Assembly (NCBI GenBank): GCA_020633675.1
Contig: JACKDE010000001.1
Span: 806,001-870,000, forward strand
Length of the DNA stretch: 64,000 nucleotides
Source: Deferribacteres bacterium
GTDB lineage: Bacteria > Zhuqueibacterota > Zhuqueibacteria > Zhuqueibacterales > Geothermadaptataceae
Direction of reading: 5' to 3'
Part shown: positions 9,560 through 18,888 of the stretch, piece by piece
Layout of the letters: each line of letters begins with the position of its first letter
How positions within the stretch are numbered: position 1 is the first letter of the stretch
Notes under the pieces: generated by a model
What the model saw: the letters and a program-made list of their open reading frames with translations, nothing else
Databases searched by the model: none
What the model was told of the DNA's origin: nothing
Made by a program: the position numbers and the translations under genes

Positions 9560-9633
9560 GCCGCGAATATTGCGAATTTTCACGAATAAAAATTGAAAGA
9601 AATCATTCGTGTAAATTCGGGTAAATTTGCGGC
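9560..9633. repeat. GCGAAT-type palindromic repeat
   Basis: Left arm 9560-9587 (GCCGCGAATATTGCGAATTT onward) pairs imperfectly with 9605-9633 (ending AATTTGCGGC) around a 17-base loop. Each arm holds three GCGAAT/ACGAAT-like units. It has the same architecture as the CGCAAAG repeats but a different unit. It lies in the 260-base gap before the GH106 gene, which otherwise shows nothing clear. Confidence 0.75.
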
Positions 9634-9693
9634 TAAAATAAGCTGTCTGCTTTCCCCAAAATGCAAAACACGTCCTGAATGGAAGCTAAAATC

Positions 9694-12600
9694 ATGCGAG
9701 ATCAACCAAACAAGTTCGTTCTTTCAGTGCTGCTATCGGCCTGTGTGTTTATGGCTTATGTTCCGGGGCATGCAGCACAAGATTCGCTTTTCACCAGCTT
9801 CCAGAATCCACCGGAAGCCGCCCGGCCGAGAACATGGTGGCACTGGACCGGCGGCAATGTGACGCTGGATGGCATCACCAAAGACCTCGAATGGATGCAG
9901 CAAGTCGGCATTGCTGGCTTTCAGTTGGCGGATGTCCGTTTTGGCAGCGGCCAAACTGTCGATGAGAAAGTGTCGTTCGGCTCGCCGGAATGGCTGGCCG
10001 CTGTCCGGCATGCGGCGCATGAAGCCGAGCGCCTGAACTTGGAAATGGCCATCTTCAGTTCCGCTGGCTGGAGCCTCACCGGCGGGCCGTGGGTGAAACC
10101 GGAACAAGCCATGAAAAAACTGGTCTTCAGCGACACGCTGATTCACGGGAGTCAGAAATTTGCCGGACGTTTGCCACATCCGCCGACCAACAACAGCCCG
10201 ATTCGCAATCTCGGGCGAGCAAACGATGATCCCACTTTTTACAAAGACATTGCCGTATTCGCCTATCGGATTAGCAATCCCGCACCGGACATCATTTCAC
10301 TCAAACCTAAAGTCACGTCGCACAATGGCCCCATCGATCCAAGCTCTTTGCTGGATGACGATCTGAATTCCGCGATTACAATCGCGGCGCCGGAGAATGG
10401 CGAGCCTGCCTGGGTTCAGTTTGCTTTTGAAAAGCCTTTCACTGCTCGCGCTTTCACCATCAGTGGTGGCAAAGGCGTTCCCATTGGGCGGCTGCTGGCA
10501 AGTACAGATGGCATGAATTTCGAAACGCTGGCGATGCTGCCGGGCGCGCAGCTCTATCGTCAAGGCTGGGTGCGGACGTTCGCGTTTCCGGAGATCAGCG
10601 CGAAATTTTACAGGCTTGAAATGACCGGCGCACCGCTTGGGCCGGCGGAAACGATGCAGCAGAATCCCGGCAAACCCGCCGCCGAGTATGTGCTGAGCGA
10701 AGCGATTCTGCATGCACAGGCTCGTATTCATCGTTGGGAAGAGAAGGCCGGATTCCGGCATTTGTTCGAATACGAGTCCGTCCCCACACCGGATATGCCA
10801 GCCAACACCGCCATCTCACAAGCTGACCTCATCGATCTCAAATCAAAAATGAAACCGAATGGCGATCTGGAATGGCAGGTTCCGGCAGGCGAATGGAACG
10901 TGCTTCGCATCGGCTATTCGCTCACTGGTGCCAAAAATCAACCTGCCATGCCCACAGGGCTCGGTTTCGAAGTCGACAAGCTCAGCCGCGAGCACACGAC
11001 GGCCTACATACGGGACTACCTTCAGCCTATTGCCGCTACGCTCGGTCCGCTGTACGGCAAAAGTCTGCGTTACGTTCTGCTGGACAGTTGGGAAGCCGCT
11101 ACGCAAAACTGGACGGACGATATGCTGGCGGAATTTCAGCAGAGGCGGGGCTACGATGCAAGGCCTTACTTGCCCGTACTCGCAGGGCGTGTGGTCGAGA
11201 GTGCGGAGGTGAGTGATCGCTTTCTGTGGGATTTTCGGCGCACGCTGGCAGATATGTTCGCGGAAAACCATTACGGCGTGATTTCTGATTTTTTGCGAGA
11301 GCAGGGGATCGGCACGTACGGCGAAGCTTCCGGCGTCTCTCTGGAAATTCTTGAAGACGCGTTGCTGTGCAAAAAATTTATGGACATCCCGATGGGCGAA
11401 TTTTGGGTGCGCGCCCTGCATCCGGAATTGATGTACTATCAGGATATTCGCGGCGCGGCTTCGGCGGCGCACGTGTATGGCAAGAAAATCGTTGCGGCGG
11501 AGGCCTTCACCGGCGGCGGCTATGAATCGCCGTTTACGCTAAAAAAGGTCGCTGATTATTGGTTTTGTCAGGGTGTGAACCGGCTGGTTTTTCACACTTC
11601 GGCACACCAGCCGCTCGACAGCAAACCTGGCAATACCATGGTGGGCACGCATCTGCACCGCAATATCACCTGGGCCAGGCAAGCCAAACCGTTCATCGAT
11701 TACCTGACGCGAGTTTCGATGATGCTGCAGCAAGGCAGGTTCATCGCCGATATTGCCTATTTGCTGAACGAAGGCGCACCGTCTACGCCGCCAATTTGGG
11801 GTGCTGGACTCGAGCCGAAACCGCCCGCAGGCTACGATTACGATTACATCAACACCGACGTGCTGCTCAACAGCTTGTCCGTTGATACAAACGGCGACCT
11901 GGTTTTGCCGGATGGCATGTCGTACCGCATTTTGGTGCTGCCGCAGATCGACCGCATGACCTTGCCCGTGCTCGAAAAAATTCACCAGTTGGTCGAAGGT
12001 GGCGCGTCGATTGTCGGGCCGAAACCGGTTGCTTCCCCGAGTCTGGTGGGATATCCTGAGGTCGATGCGCAAGTACAAACCATCGCCGAAAAAGTATGGG
12101 GTGATCTCGATGGCATCAGCCGTTTCAGGCGATCAGTCGGCAAAGGTAGCGTGATTTGGGGATTGCCGCTTGCTGAAGTGCTGGCGTCGATGCGCATTGC
12201 GAAGGATGTCGAATACAGCCGTGCGCTTGATATGGACTTGCTCTGGATTCATCGCCGCACCGAGGACAGCGACATCTATTTCGTCGTCAACAGCTCTGAT
12301 CACAGTCAAAATATCGATGCCCGATTCCGTGTCAGCGACAAAGTCCCTGAGCTGTGGTTTCCCGATACCGGCATCAGCCAACCGGCCGAATACAAAATTG
12401 CCGATAGCTTGACGACGGTGTCTTTGAGCCTGCCGCAGTACGGTTCCGCCTTTGTCGTCTTTCGGGAAGGGACGCCGAATCCAGCTCAGGTTTTACGCAA
12501 TGATGAAAAAACGACCTTGATGGCCGTGAGTGGGCCATGGACATTGGAATTTCCTACCAATTTAGGTGCGCCGGAAAAAATCGAGCTTCAAAAGTTGCAG

Positions 12601-13017
12601 TCCTGGGCGGAACAAGTAGACGCTGGCGTGAAGTATTTTTCCGGTACCGCCACCTACTCCAAAACCATCGAGGCTGCAAAGAATTGGTTTCAGAAGGATG
12701 TGAAATTATTGCTGGATTTGGGCGAGGTGGTGGATGTCGCAGAAGTTTTTATCAATGGAAAAACAGCGGGGATTGGCTGGAAGCCGCCATACATTTTCGA
12801 CGTCACAACGTTCCTGAAACCGGGCGTGAATCAATTGCGCATCGACGTGACCAACCAGTGGACGAACCGCTTGCTCGGCGACCGCGATCCTGAAGTGAGC
12901 ACGAAAGTGCTTCCAGCCGGCAGTGAAAATATCCGCTTTTTCGGCAGAACGCCGCCGTTGCCGGAATCCGGTTTGCTTGGGCCGGTTAGGTTTATTTCGG
13001 TGAAACGAGCTGAGTGA
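9694..13017 (+). CDS. Alpha-L-rhamnosidase, GH106, copy 1
   Basis: About 1107 residues. The signal peptide ends VPGHAAQ. The mature N-terminus has the GH106 hallmark TWWHWTGGNVT followed by an (alpha/beta) barrel segment (KDLEWMQQVGIAGFQLADV). The C-terminus is a beta-sandwich ending ESGLLGPVRFISVK, also typical. ATG 9694 is chosen over 9679 because GGAAG stands just upstream of it. GH106 enzymes remove terminal alpha-L-rhamnose from RG-I or RG-II fragments. A second, divergent GH106 is at 35855, which suggests separate linkage preferences. Confidence 0.9.
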   Translation: MRDQPNKFVLSVLLSACVFMAYVPGHAAQDSLFTSFQNPPEAARPRTWWHWTGGNVTLDGITKDLEWMQQVGIAGFQLADVRFGSGQTVDEKVSFGSPEWLAAVRHAAHEAERLNLEMAIFSSAGWSLTGGPWVKPEQAMKKLVFSDTLIHGSQKFAGRLPHPPTNNSPIRNLGRANDDPTFYKDIAVFAYRISNPAPDIISLKPKVTSHNGPIDPSSLLDDDLNSAITIAAPENGEPAWVQFAFEKPFTARAFTISGGKGVPIGRLLASTDGMNFETLAMLPGAQLYRQGWVRTFAFPEISAKFYRLEMTGAPLGPAETMQQNPGKPAAEYVLSEAILHAQARIHRWEEKAGFRHLFEYESVPTPDMPANTAISQADLIDLKSKMKPNGDLEWQVPAGEWNVLRIGYSLTGAKNQPAMPTGLGFEVDKLSREHTTAYIRDYLQPIAATLGPLYGKSLRYVLLDSWEAATQNWTDDMLAEFQQRRGYDARPYLPVLAGRVVESAEVSDRFLWDFRRTLADMFAENHYGVISDFLREQGIGTYGEASGVSLEILEDALLCKKFMDIPMGEFWVRALHPELMYYQDIRGAASAAHVYGKKIVAAEAFTGGGYESPFTLKKVADYWFCQGVNRLVFHTSAHQPLDSKPGNTMVGTHLHRNITWARQAKPFIDYLTRVSMMLQQGRFIADIAYLLNEGAPSTPPIWGAGLEPKPPAGYDYDYINTDVLLNSLSVDTNGDLVLPDGMSYRILVLPQIDRMTLPVLEKIHQLVEGGASIVGPKPVASPSLVGYPEVDAQVQTIAEKVWGDLDGISRFRRSVGKGSVIWGLPLAEVLASMRIAKDVEYSRALDMDLLWIHRRTEDSDIYFVVNSSDHSQNIDARFRVSDKVPELWFPDTGISQPAEYKIADSLTTVSLSLPQYGSAFVVFREGTPNPAQVLRNDEKTTLMAVSGPWTLEFPTNLGAPEKIELQKLQSWAEQVDAGVKYFSGTATYSKTIEAAKNWFQKDVKLLLDLGEVVDVAEVFINGKTAGIGWKPPYIFDVTTFLKPGVNQLRIDVTNQWTNRLLGDRDPEVSTKVLPAGSENIRFFGRTPPLPESGLLGPVRFISVKRAE

Positions 13018-13032
13018 GATTTGAAAAATGTG

Positions 13033-13104
13033 CACGCAAAGAAAGAAAGGCTAAAGGAAGAAATATTTCTTTGCGTAATCTTCGCGACTTTGCGTCTTTG
13101 CGTG
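13033..13104. repeat. CGCAAAG-type palindromic repeat, copy 2
   Basis: Starts CACGCAAAG, has a central AAATATTT loop, and ends TTTGCGTCTTTGCGTG. It fills the gap between the GH106 and CE15 genes. An open frame from TTG 13021 runs through it into CE15, but this is not the true gene start. Confidence 0.85.
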
Positions 13105-13146
13105 AGAGCTTTTGATGTTCCGTTTTGCCCTGAACTGAAGGAGAAA

Positions 13147-14472
13147 ATGGTGCTACACAAAATTGATATGAAGAAAATACTACCGGCAATCACCGTGTGT
13201 GTCCTGTTCTCTGCTAAAGCGCAAAGCCAAATCGCTGATTTTCCGCCGGATACGGTTGCCGGCATTCCCGCGAATTACATCGAGGCAAAAGTTGGCGAAT
13301 ATACGCTACCCGATCCGCTCAAATGCGCCGATGGTCAGATCGTCGCCGATGCCGAGGTTTGGTCGAGCAAGCGCCGTGATGAAATTCTTGCATTATTCGA
13401 ACAACACCAGTTTGGCAAATCTCCGCAGGCGCCAAAAAATCTGCGCTTCGAGGTGTTCGACCGCGAAAGCGCCGCCTTTGATGGCAAAGCCAAACGCACG
13501 CAAGCCACCATTTATTTTACCAACGATGCCGATGAACCGAAAATGGATGTGCTGATGTATGTCCCTGCAGAAGCGAAAAAGCCGGTGCCGATGCTGCTGT
13601 ATATTTCTTTCCGCGCCAACTCAGTTACGGTCGATGATCCGGGCGTCAAGCAGGGATTCATATGGAATCGGGAAAGGAAAAAAGTACCGGCAGGCGAGGG
13701 AGGTGGTCGGCGGTTTGCACCGCTGAATGTCCCAGCAGTGCTTGAGCGCGGATTTGGTTTTGCAACGGCATATTACGGTGACATTGAACCGGATTTCGAT
13801 GGTGGCGCCGAATATGGATTGCGTGGTTTGTTCGCCAAAAAAGGCACCCAACAGCCAGAGCCGGATGCGTGGGGCGCGATTGCAGCGTGGAGCTGGGGAT
13901 TGAGCCGCGCGCTCGATTATTTCGAAAAAGACGAGAAGGTGGATGCCAGTCGTGTGGCCATCATGGGCGTTTCGCGGCTGGGCAAAACGGTGCTATGGGC
14001 CGGTGCGCTGGATCAGCGTTTTGCGCTGGTCATTCCAGTTTGCTCGGGAGAAAGCGGCGCTGCGCTCAGTCGCCGCAACTATGGCGAAAACATTGCCCAT
14101 ATCACCGCACCGACACGCTTTGATTACTGGTTCGCACCTCGCTACCAACAGTACGGCGATGATGTCAATTCGCTGCCGGTCGATGCGCACATGCTGCTGA
14201 GTCTGATCGCGCCGCGGCCGGTTTTGCTGATCACCGGCAACACCGATAAATGGTCGGATCCCTACGGCGAATTTCTGGCTGCCGTCGCTGCCGGGCCGGT
14301 GTACGAATTATTGGGAAAGCAGGGATTGAGCACAGAAGGCATGCCACCCGCCGGTGATGCCATTTTGAACGATATCGGCTTTTTCATGCATGATGGCGGA
14401 CACGGAATGCTTCCCGCCGATTGGCCGGTGATTCTCGACTTTCTGCAGCAACATTTGCAGAAGGAAGAATAG
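13147..14472 (+). CDS. CE15-type carbohydrate esterase (glucuronoyl esterase family)
   Basis: About 441 residues with a signal peptide ending SAKAQSQ. The alpha/beta-hydrolase nucleophile motif is GVSRLGK with Ser near 275, the CE15 form of GxSxxG, followed by the conserved CSGESGAALSRR region. The block LIAPRPVLLITGNTD...WSDPYGEFLAA and the late HDGGHG holding the catalytic His are also present. Family members cleave methyl esters of uronic acids or lignin-glucuronate esters; in a pectin locus it may act on a uronate ester. AAGGAG lies before ATG 13147; a second ATG at 13168 is also possible. Confidence 0.88.
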   Translation: MVLHKIDMKKILPAITVCVLFSAKAQSQIADFPPDTVAGIPANYIEAKVGEYTLPDPLKCADGQIVADAEVWSSKRRDEILALFEQHQFGKSPQAPKNLRFEVFDRESAAFDGKAKRTQATIYFTNDADEPKMDVLMYVPAEAKKPVPMLLYISFRANSVTVDDPGVKQGFIWNRERKKVPAGEGGGRRFAPLNVPAVLERGFGFATAYYGDIEPDFDGGAEYGLRGLFAKKGTQQPEPDAWGAIAAWSWGLSRALDYFEKDEKVDASRVAIMGVSRLGKTVLWAGALDQRFALVIPVCSGESGAALSRRNYGENIAHITAPTRFDYWFAPRYQQYGDDVNSLPVDAHMLLSLIAPRPVLLITGNTDKWSDPYGEFLAAVAAGPVYELLGKQGLSTEGMPPAGDAILNDIGFFMHDGGHGMLPADWPVILDFLQQHLQKEE

Positions 14473-14479
14473 CCAAAAG

Positions 14480-14551
14480 GCACAGCAAATATGGGCGGCA
14501 TAACAGGATCACAAAGGGATTTTTCTTTGCATCTTCGCGTTTTTGCGTGAG
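14480..14551. repeat. CGCAAAG-type palindromic repeat, copy 3 (degenerate)
   Basis: The right arm is clear (TTTCTTTGCATCTTCGCG, then TTTTTGCGTGAGATC), while the left arm is worn (GGCACAGCAAAT, then CACAAAGGG). It lies between the convergent CE15 and GH43-like genes, where a hairpin could also serve as a terminator. Confidence 0.55.
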
Positions 14552-14578
14552 ATCTTTGGCTCGCATGCAACGAGACTT

Positions 14579-15577
14579 TTATTCAGGCGCGCCAGTTTCA
14601 AGAGCCAGCAGGCCTCTTGCTGTTTCTGCCGAAACCTCGAATATTGTGCCATGTCGCATGCCCTTTGGCATAGTGAGTTGATCAGATAGATCGATCCAGT
14701 CATGTAAATCGCGCGAGACCAGCACGCCGTATTGCTTTTCTATATACTTGTCGAAATACACAAACCACTGCTCGCCAATTTTGATGGCCGTCGGACCTTC
14801 CGCCCAATAATCGCCAGTGATCGGCTCGGTGGGTTTGCTGTATGGCCCTTCCGCACGACTGCTGAATGCCAGCCGAATGTTCTTTTGCGGCACGAACGGC
14901 TTGTTGGTTTCATCCTTCAGCAGCATGACAAACGGATTTTCGTCTCGGGAAGCATCTTTGAAAATGAAGGCGTCGATCACGTTGAAGCCGTGATTGTAAA
15001 AAAGCTTTGTTTCGCTGAAATTTTCGAAATCCGGCGTCGTGATGGAGTACACGCGGTGATTCCAGCCCGGATCGTTTGCTCGGGCATCCTGGCCGTCGGT
15101 CTCGGGAAATCTGCCGGGAATCGTGGTTGCCCAAAAGATCAAGTATTCGCCTTTGGTGTCATCATAAAAAAGCTCTGGCGCCCAGCAATTGCGCGCGTTT
15201 TGCTCATGCTCCATCACCGGGATATACTTTTGCTCCGACCAGCGAATCAGATCTTTTGAGTTCGCATACCCGATTCCTTTTTCATGCCAGCTCACCGTCC
15301 ACACCATGTGGTAAAGGCTGTCCGGCCCAAGCACAATCGACGGATCGCGCATGAGCTTGTCTTTGCCGACTTGTGGTTGCACAAAAGCTTGATCGTTGTT
15401 GAGTGCGCGCCAGTTGAGACCGTCCTGACTGTACGCAAGATGCAGACCGTCTTTGCCGTTGCCCCTGAACGAGCTGAATACCAAATGCTTTGAATCCAAA
15501 GGTGACGGTTTCTTTTGCGCCTGTACATGAAGCGGTGTGATCATTAAAGCTGTAACGAGAATGATAAAACGCTGCAC
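14579..15577 (-). CDS. GH43-like five-bladed propeller hydrolase
   Basis: About 332 residues with a GTG start at 15577, supported by AAGGAAGGAA seven bases upstream, and a signal peptide ending HVQAQ. Propeller-blade motifs typical of GH43/GH32-like enzymes recur: SSFRGNGKDGLHLAYS, LMRDPSIV, NCWAPELFYDD and DYWAEGPTA, each supplying likely acidic active-site residues. Members act on arabinose, galactose or xylose linkages. Subfamily cannot be fixed by eye. It is the last gene of a four-gene minus-strand run behind the ATP-grasp gene, 30 bases away. Confidence 0.75.
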   Translation of the reverse strand: MQRFIILVTALMITPLHVQAQKKPSPLDSKHLVFSSFRGNGKDGLHLAYSQDGLNWRALNNDQAFVQPQVGKDKLMRDPSIVLGPDSLYHMVWTVSWHEKGIGYANSKDLIRWSEQKYIPVMEHEQNARNCWAPELFYDDTKGEYLIFWATTIPGRFPETDGQDARANDPGWNHRVYSITTPDFENFSETKLFYNHGFNVIDAFIFKDASRDENPFVMLLKDETNKPFVPQKNIRLAFSSRAEGPYSKPTEPITGDYWAEGPTAIKIGEQWFVYFDKYIEKQYGVLVSRDLHDWIDLSDQLTMPKGMRHGTIFEVSAETARGLLALETGAPE

Positions 15578-15607
15578 GGTTCCTTCCTTTCGTGACGATT
15601 CAAAAAC

Positions 15608-16615
15608 TCAAAGGGCGGTTTTCAGCATTTCAACGACGGCTTTATGCACTCTCTTATACCTTGATTGGTCAGGTGCGTTCTCGCTTTCCCAAACGATCCC
15701 GGGCATAGTGTTCAATTCATAGAGCCAAATCTTGCCGCTCCTGCCGACGCCTGCATCGACGCTGTACAATCTTGGTCCATATTGCCTGAGTGTTTCATCG
15801 ATTTTCATTGCAACATCATGGAATTTTCGCGGCAGGCGATTGACGTCGAAATGCAGGATTTTGCCTCCCGAAGCGTAATTGCTGATGTATGAGTCGGGAG
15901 CGGGAATCCTGACAAAAAGCTGTATCACTTCACCGTTGCAAACCAACATTCTCAAATCATGCCGGCCTTGAATGTTCAATTCCGGAACGCCTGCGTCAGA
16001 CTCCAGTAACGCTTGTACGACATATTCATGCTTGTTCGAAACATGCTCAGAGTTAAGAGCGGCGATATCGATGACGTCGATTCCCTTGCCTCTCTCTCCG
16101 AATCGCGGTTTCAAAAATAGTTTTTCAATGTTAAGATCGCGATGCGCCGCCGTTTTTCGCAAGCTGGAAAGGATGTCCGGATTCGTTGTGTCAAAAGTTG
16201 GGGGAATGAGTTCCGGAAACATCTTATAGGTCGCGACTTTATCCGTCAGGCAATCGCTCAGCTCCAGATCATTGAAGATTTTGACTTCATTCTCGATTAA
16301 CTTATCTCGCAATGCATTCGCATTGGGAAAATTCTGAGGCAGATCGGCATAGGAAAGCGACACTTCGGAAATGGGAAGTTCTTTCGTTTGCCATGATCCG
16401 GCTTTGTATATCCAGGAAAGAACAAACGACCCGGCGCACAGATTGTCAAAATGCGAAATATACAAATTCATGCCGGCTTCGGTGCAGAGCGAGCTCAAGT
16501 GAGCGTAAGCTGCATTTTCATCGTCTGAATGGAAGGGCATCAGCTGGTTCGAACGTGCGGCAATTGTACAGATGAGCAGGATGTTCGGACATTTATCTTT
16601 GGTCGAAGAGGACAT
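15608..16615 (-). CDS. ATP-grasp domain protein (glutathione-synthetase-like)
   Basis: A 335-residue cytosolic protein. The ATP-grasp fold is indicated by FLKPRFGERGKGI (about 168-180), the strand-loop HDLRMLVCNGEVIQLFVRIP, and the metal-binding end YELNTMPGIVW near 300. These enzymes join a carboxylate to an amine or thiol through an acyl phosphate. The N-terminal 140 residues are not recognisable. AAGGAAA precedes the ATG. It lies 33 bases after the cystathionine-beta-synthase-like gene, so the two may share a pathway, perhaps a thiol or amino-acid ligation. Substrate unknown. Confidence 0.7.
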   Translation of the reverse strand: MSSSTKDKCPNILLICTIAARSNQLMPFHSDDENAAYAHLSSLCTEAGMNLYISHFDNLCAGSFVLSWIYKAGSWQTKELPISEVSLSYADLPQNFPNANALRDKLIENEVKIFNDLELSDCLTDKVATYKMFPELIPPTFDTTNPDILSSLRKTAAHRDLNIEKLFLKPRFGERGKGIDVIDIAALNSEHVSNKHEYVVQALLESDAGVPELNIQGRHDLRMLVCNGEVIQLFVRIPAPDSYISNYASGGKILHFDVNRLPRKFHDVAMKIDETLRQYGPRLYSVDAGVGRSGKIWLYELNTMPGIVWESENAPDQSRYKRVHKAVVEMLKTAL

Positions 16616-16648
16616 TGCATTTCCTTTGTTAAGCGTAATTCGAATGTT

Positions 16649-17617
16649 TCACATCAACCCGTTCGTTTCCAGCCACGCGTCGTTGAAAACCGTACTCAAG
16701 TAGTTTTTGCCGGAATCGGGCAAAAGCATAACCATTACGGCGTTTTCATCTAATTCTCGCGCTGCTTCAAGCGCGCCGGCAACGACGGCCCCGGCTGAAG
16801 ACCCAACCATCCATGCCTCCTTTCTCGCCAGTTCCCGCGCCATGCCGAAAGCTGCTTTGTCGGGAATCGTAAGCACTTTATCGATTAGTTCCAAATCGAT
16901 GCTGCCCGGCAAGAAATCCTGGCCGATGCCTTCGATTTTGTAGCTTTCGACCTCGCCATCGGTACCGTCATAAAGATGGCGGTACAGCGAGCCTTCCGGA
17001 TCGACGCCGATAATTCGAATATTCGGATTTTGTTCTTTCAAGAATTTTGCCGTTCCCGAAATCGTTCCGCCTGTTCCCATACCCGCGACAAAATGGGTGA
17101 TCTTTCCCGCCGTATCGCGCCAGATTTCAGGTCCGGTCGTTTCGTAGTGTGCGAGCGGGTTGTCTTGATTGCTATATTGATTCGGAGAGAATGCGTTGGG
17201 CGTTTCTTCGACTAAACGTTCCGCAACTTTGTAGTAACTTCGGGGATTTTCCGGCCCAATATCACAAGGACAAATGACGATTTCCGCGCCATAGCCTTTG
17301 AGTATATTTCGCTTTTCCTGGGAGACTTTTTCGTTCATGGTGAAAATGACTTTGTAGCCTTTCACTGCTGCCATATGCGCCAAGCCAATACCAGTGTTAC
17401 CGGAAGTCGGCTCGATGATGGTACCGCCGGGCTTCAGCAAGCCTGCTCGTTCCGCCGCCTCGATCATGGCCATCCCGATCCGGTCCTTGCTACTGCCGCC
17501 AGGGTTAAAGCATTCCATTTTGCCCAGCATCAAAGGACGTAATCCTTCGTTGACCCGGTTCATCTTAATCAACGGCGTATTGCCGATGGTCTGCAAAATA
17601 TTGTCTCGATAATTCAT
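16649..17617 (-). CDS. Cystathionine beta-synthase-like PLP enzyme (cysteine synthase family)
   Basis: A 322-residue fold-type II PLP enzyme. Lys44 in NPGGSSKDRIG is the cofactor lysine, EPTSGNTGIG binds the substrate carboxylate, and GMGTGGTISG binds the PLP phosphate. The segments IIGVDPEGSLY and IEGIGQDFLPG plus the tail DSGKNYLSTVFNDAW resemble the catalytic core of cystathionine beta-synthase more than CysK. The C-terminal CBS pair is absent. It would condense serine with homocysteine, or make cysteine. GGGAGC precedes the ATG. It is an unexpected guest in a pectin locus, lying between an MscS channel and an ATP-grasp gene. Confidence 0.85.
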   Translation of the reverse strand: MNYRDNILQTIGNTPLIKMNRVNEGLRPLMLGKMECFNPGGSSKDRIGMAMIEAAERAGLLKPGGTIIEPTSGNTGIGLAHMAAVKGYKVIFTMNEKVSQEKRNILKGYGAEIVICPCDIGPENPRSYYKVAERLVEETPNAFSPNQYSNQDNPLAHYETTGPEIWRDTAGKITHFVAGMGTGGTISGTAKFLKEQNPNIRIIGVDPEGSLYRHLYDGTDGEVESYKIEGIGQDFLPGSIDLELIDKVLTIPDKAAFGMARELARKEAWMVGSSAGAVVAGALEAARELDENAVMVMLLPDSGKNYLSTVFNDAWLETNGLM

Positions 17618-17669
17618 TGTGCTCCCATTTGTAATTTCATATTATAATCTCGCATCAAACTCACTTTGA

Positions 17670-18554
17670 TCATCGGTTGGAGGCGAGCTGCAACTCGTCA
17701 ATGCCAACGTCTGGCAAGACGGGTTTTTCTTTCCTCCCTTCGCCAAACTTGCCAAAAGCGACGCCCGTGGGATAGGCCACCTGAATGCCATTCTTTTTGA
17801 GCGCTTCCAAAACAGCAATTTTCATGACGTTATTCATTTTCCAGAAATCTTTGTGCTCCGTGAAAACGGAAATGTTCACATGCATAAAATAAGTGTCAAA
17901 GTCTCCGACCCAAAAGCTCGGTTCGGGCGTTTTTAGGACTTCCGGCATATCTTCGACGGTCTTCAGGAAAACCTGCTGAATGTTGTCCAGATTTTCACTA
18001 TAGGGAACTTTGAGGCCGATGGTCACTCTGCGGAATTCCGCCGCCGAATGATTGTAAATGACGTCGTTCATGATGACGCTATTGGGAATGATGATAAGGG
18101 TTTTATCGAACTTGCGGAGCACGGTGTGGAAAATTTGTATTTCCTGCACGAAACTCCAGTTGCCTTTGATTTTCACTTCATCTCCGACTTTGAAAGGACG
18201 AAAGATCAGGATGAGCACGCCGGAAGCGAAGTTACTGAGATTGCCCTGCAAGGCCAAACCGACCGCAAAACCCAAGGCCGCCATCACCGCGACAAAGGAC
18301 GCGGTTTCGATGCCAACGATCCCGGCAACGCTGAAAATCAGAAACACCCGCAATCCGATTTTCACCAGAGAGCGCAGAAACGGACGGATATCCTTGCTGA
18401 TTTTTAAGCGCTCCATGCTTTTGTTGACAATCCCAGCCAATCGCTCGATAAGCCACCAGCCCAAAAGCCATACACTGATCGCGAGCAATAATCTGGGGGC
18501 AAAATCAACAGCAAGGCTAAAGATTTGTTCTGCATAGGCATTCAATTGATTCAT
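17670..18554 (-). CDS. MscS-family mechanosensitive channel
   Basis: About 294 residues with three N-terminal hydrophobic segments, the pore helix region (AALGFAVGLALQGNLSNFASG), and the MscS signature FRPFKVGDEVKI, followed by the beta and alpha/beta cytosolic vestibule. It releases solutes on hypo-osmotic shock. ATG 18554 is preferred over 18617 because GGAGAAG stands before it, and the longer reading would run towards an intergenic palindrome. It heads a minus-strand run with the CBS-like gene 52 bases downstream. Confidence 0.9.
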   Translation of the reverse strand: MNQLNAYAEQIFSLAVDFAPRLLLAISVWLLGWWLIERLAGIVNKSMERLKISKDIRPFLRSLVKIGLRVFLIFSVAGIVGIETASFVAVMAALGFAVGLALQGNLSNFASGVLILIFRPFKVGDEVKIKGNWSFVQEIQIFHTVLRKFDKTLIIIPNSVIMNDVIYNHSAAEFRRVTIGLKVPYSENLDNIQQVFLKTVEDMPEVLKTPEPSFWVGDFDTYFMHVNISVFTEHKDFWKMNNVMKIAVLEALKKNGIQVAYPTGVAFGKFGEGRKEKPVLPDVGIDELQLASNR

Positions 18555-18613
18555 CTGGCTTCTCCATAATTTTTGTGATTCAATCGGGACTGCACTTGGA
18601 TTGATCACAAATA

Positions 18614-18693
18614 TCATTCCCGCTCAGGCGGGAATCCATTATTAATCAGTGCTTTAGCTACACTTCTGGATGCCCGCCTGCGCGGACATGACG
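18614..18693. repeat. ATTCCCGC-type nested palindromic repeat
   Basis: ATTCCCGC-TCAG-GCGGGAAT (18616-18635) is a perfect 8-bp hairpin. It is mirrored at 18667-18693 by a worn partner (GCCCGCCTGCGCGGAC), so the whole element is also an inverted repeat. This unit resembles the dRS3-like repeats of Neisseria and similar ones in many environmental genomes. The rest of the gap up to the HTCS stop (18694-18888) shows nothing clear. Confidence 0.8.
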
Positions 18694-18888
18694 CTTCTTG
18701 CGTTTGAGCGTAAATTGCCAGTTAATAAATAATGCAGTTGCAAGAGTCTCTTTGTTGGTCAGGCAAAAAATAGGAAAAAGATGGCGGGAAATGCTTCCAC
18801 TCATGTCACAAATGCTAACACTATTGTCACATTATGGAGCTGTAAGGCAGGAATTCGATGGGTTTTGCGCAAATGAAAACAGCGATCT

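Noticed and set aside
13021..13146. N-terminal extension of CE15 from TTG 13021
   Set aside because: It runs through the palindromic repeat and would bury the signal peptide.
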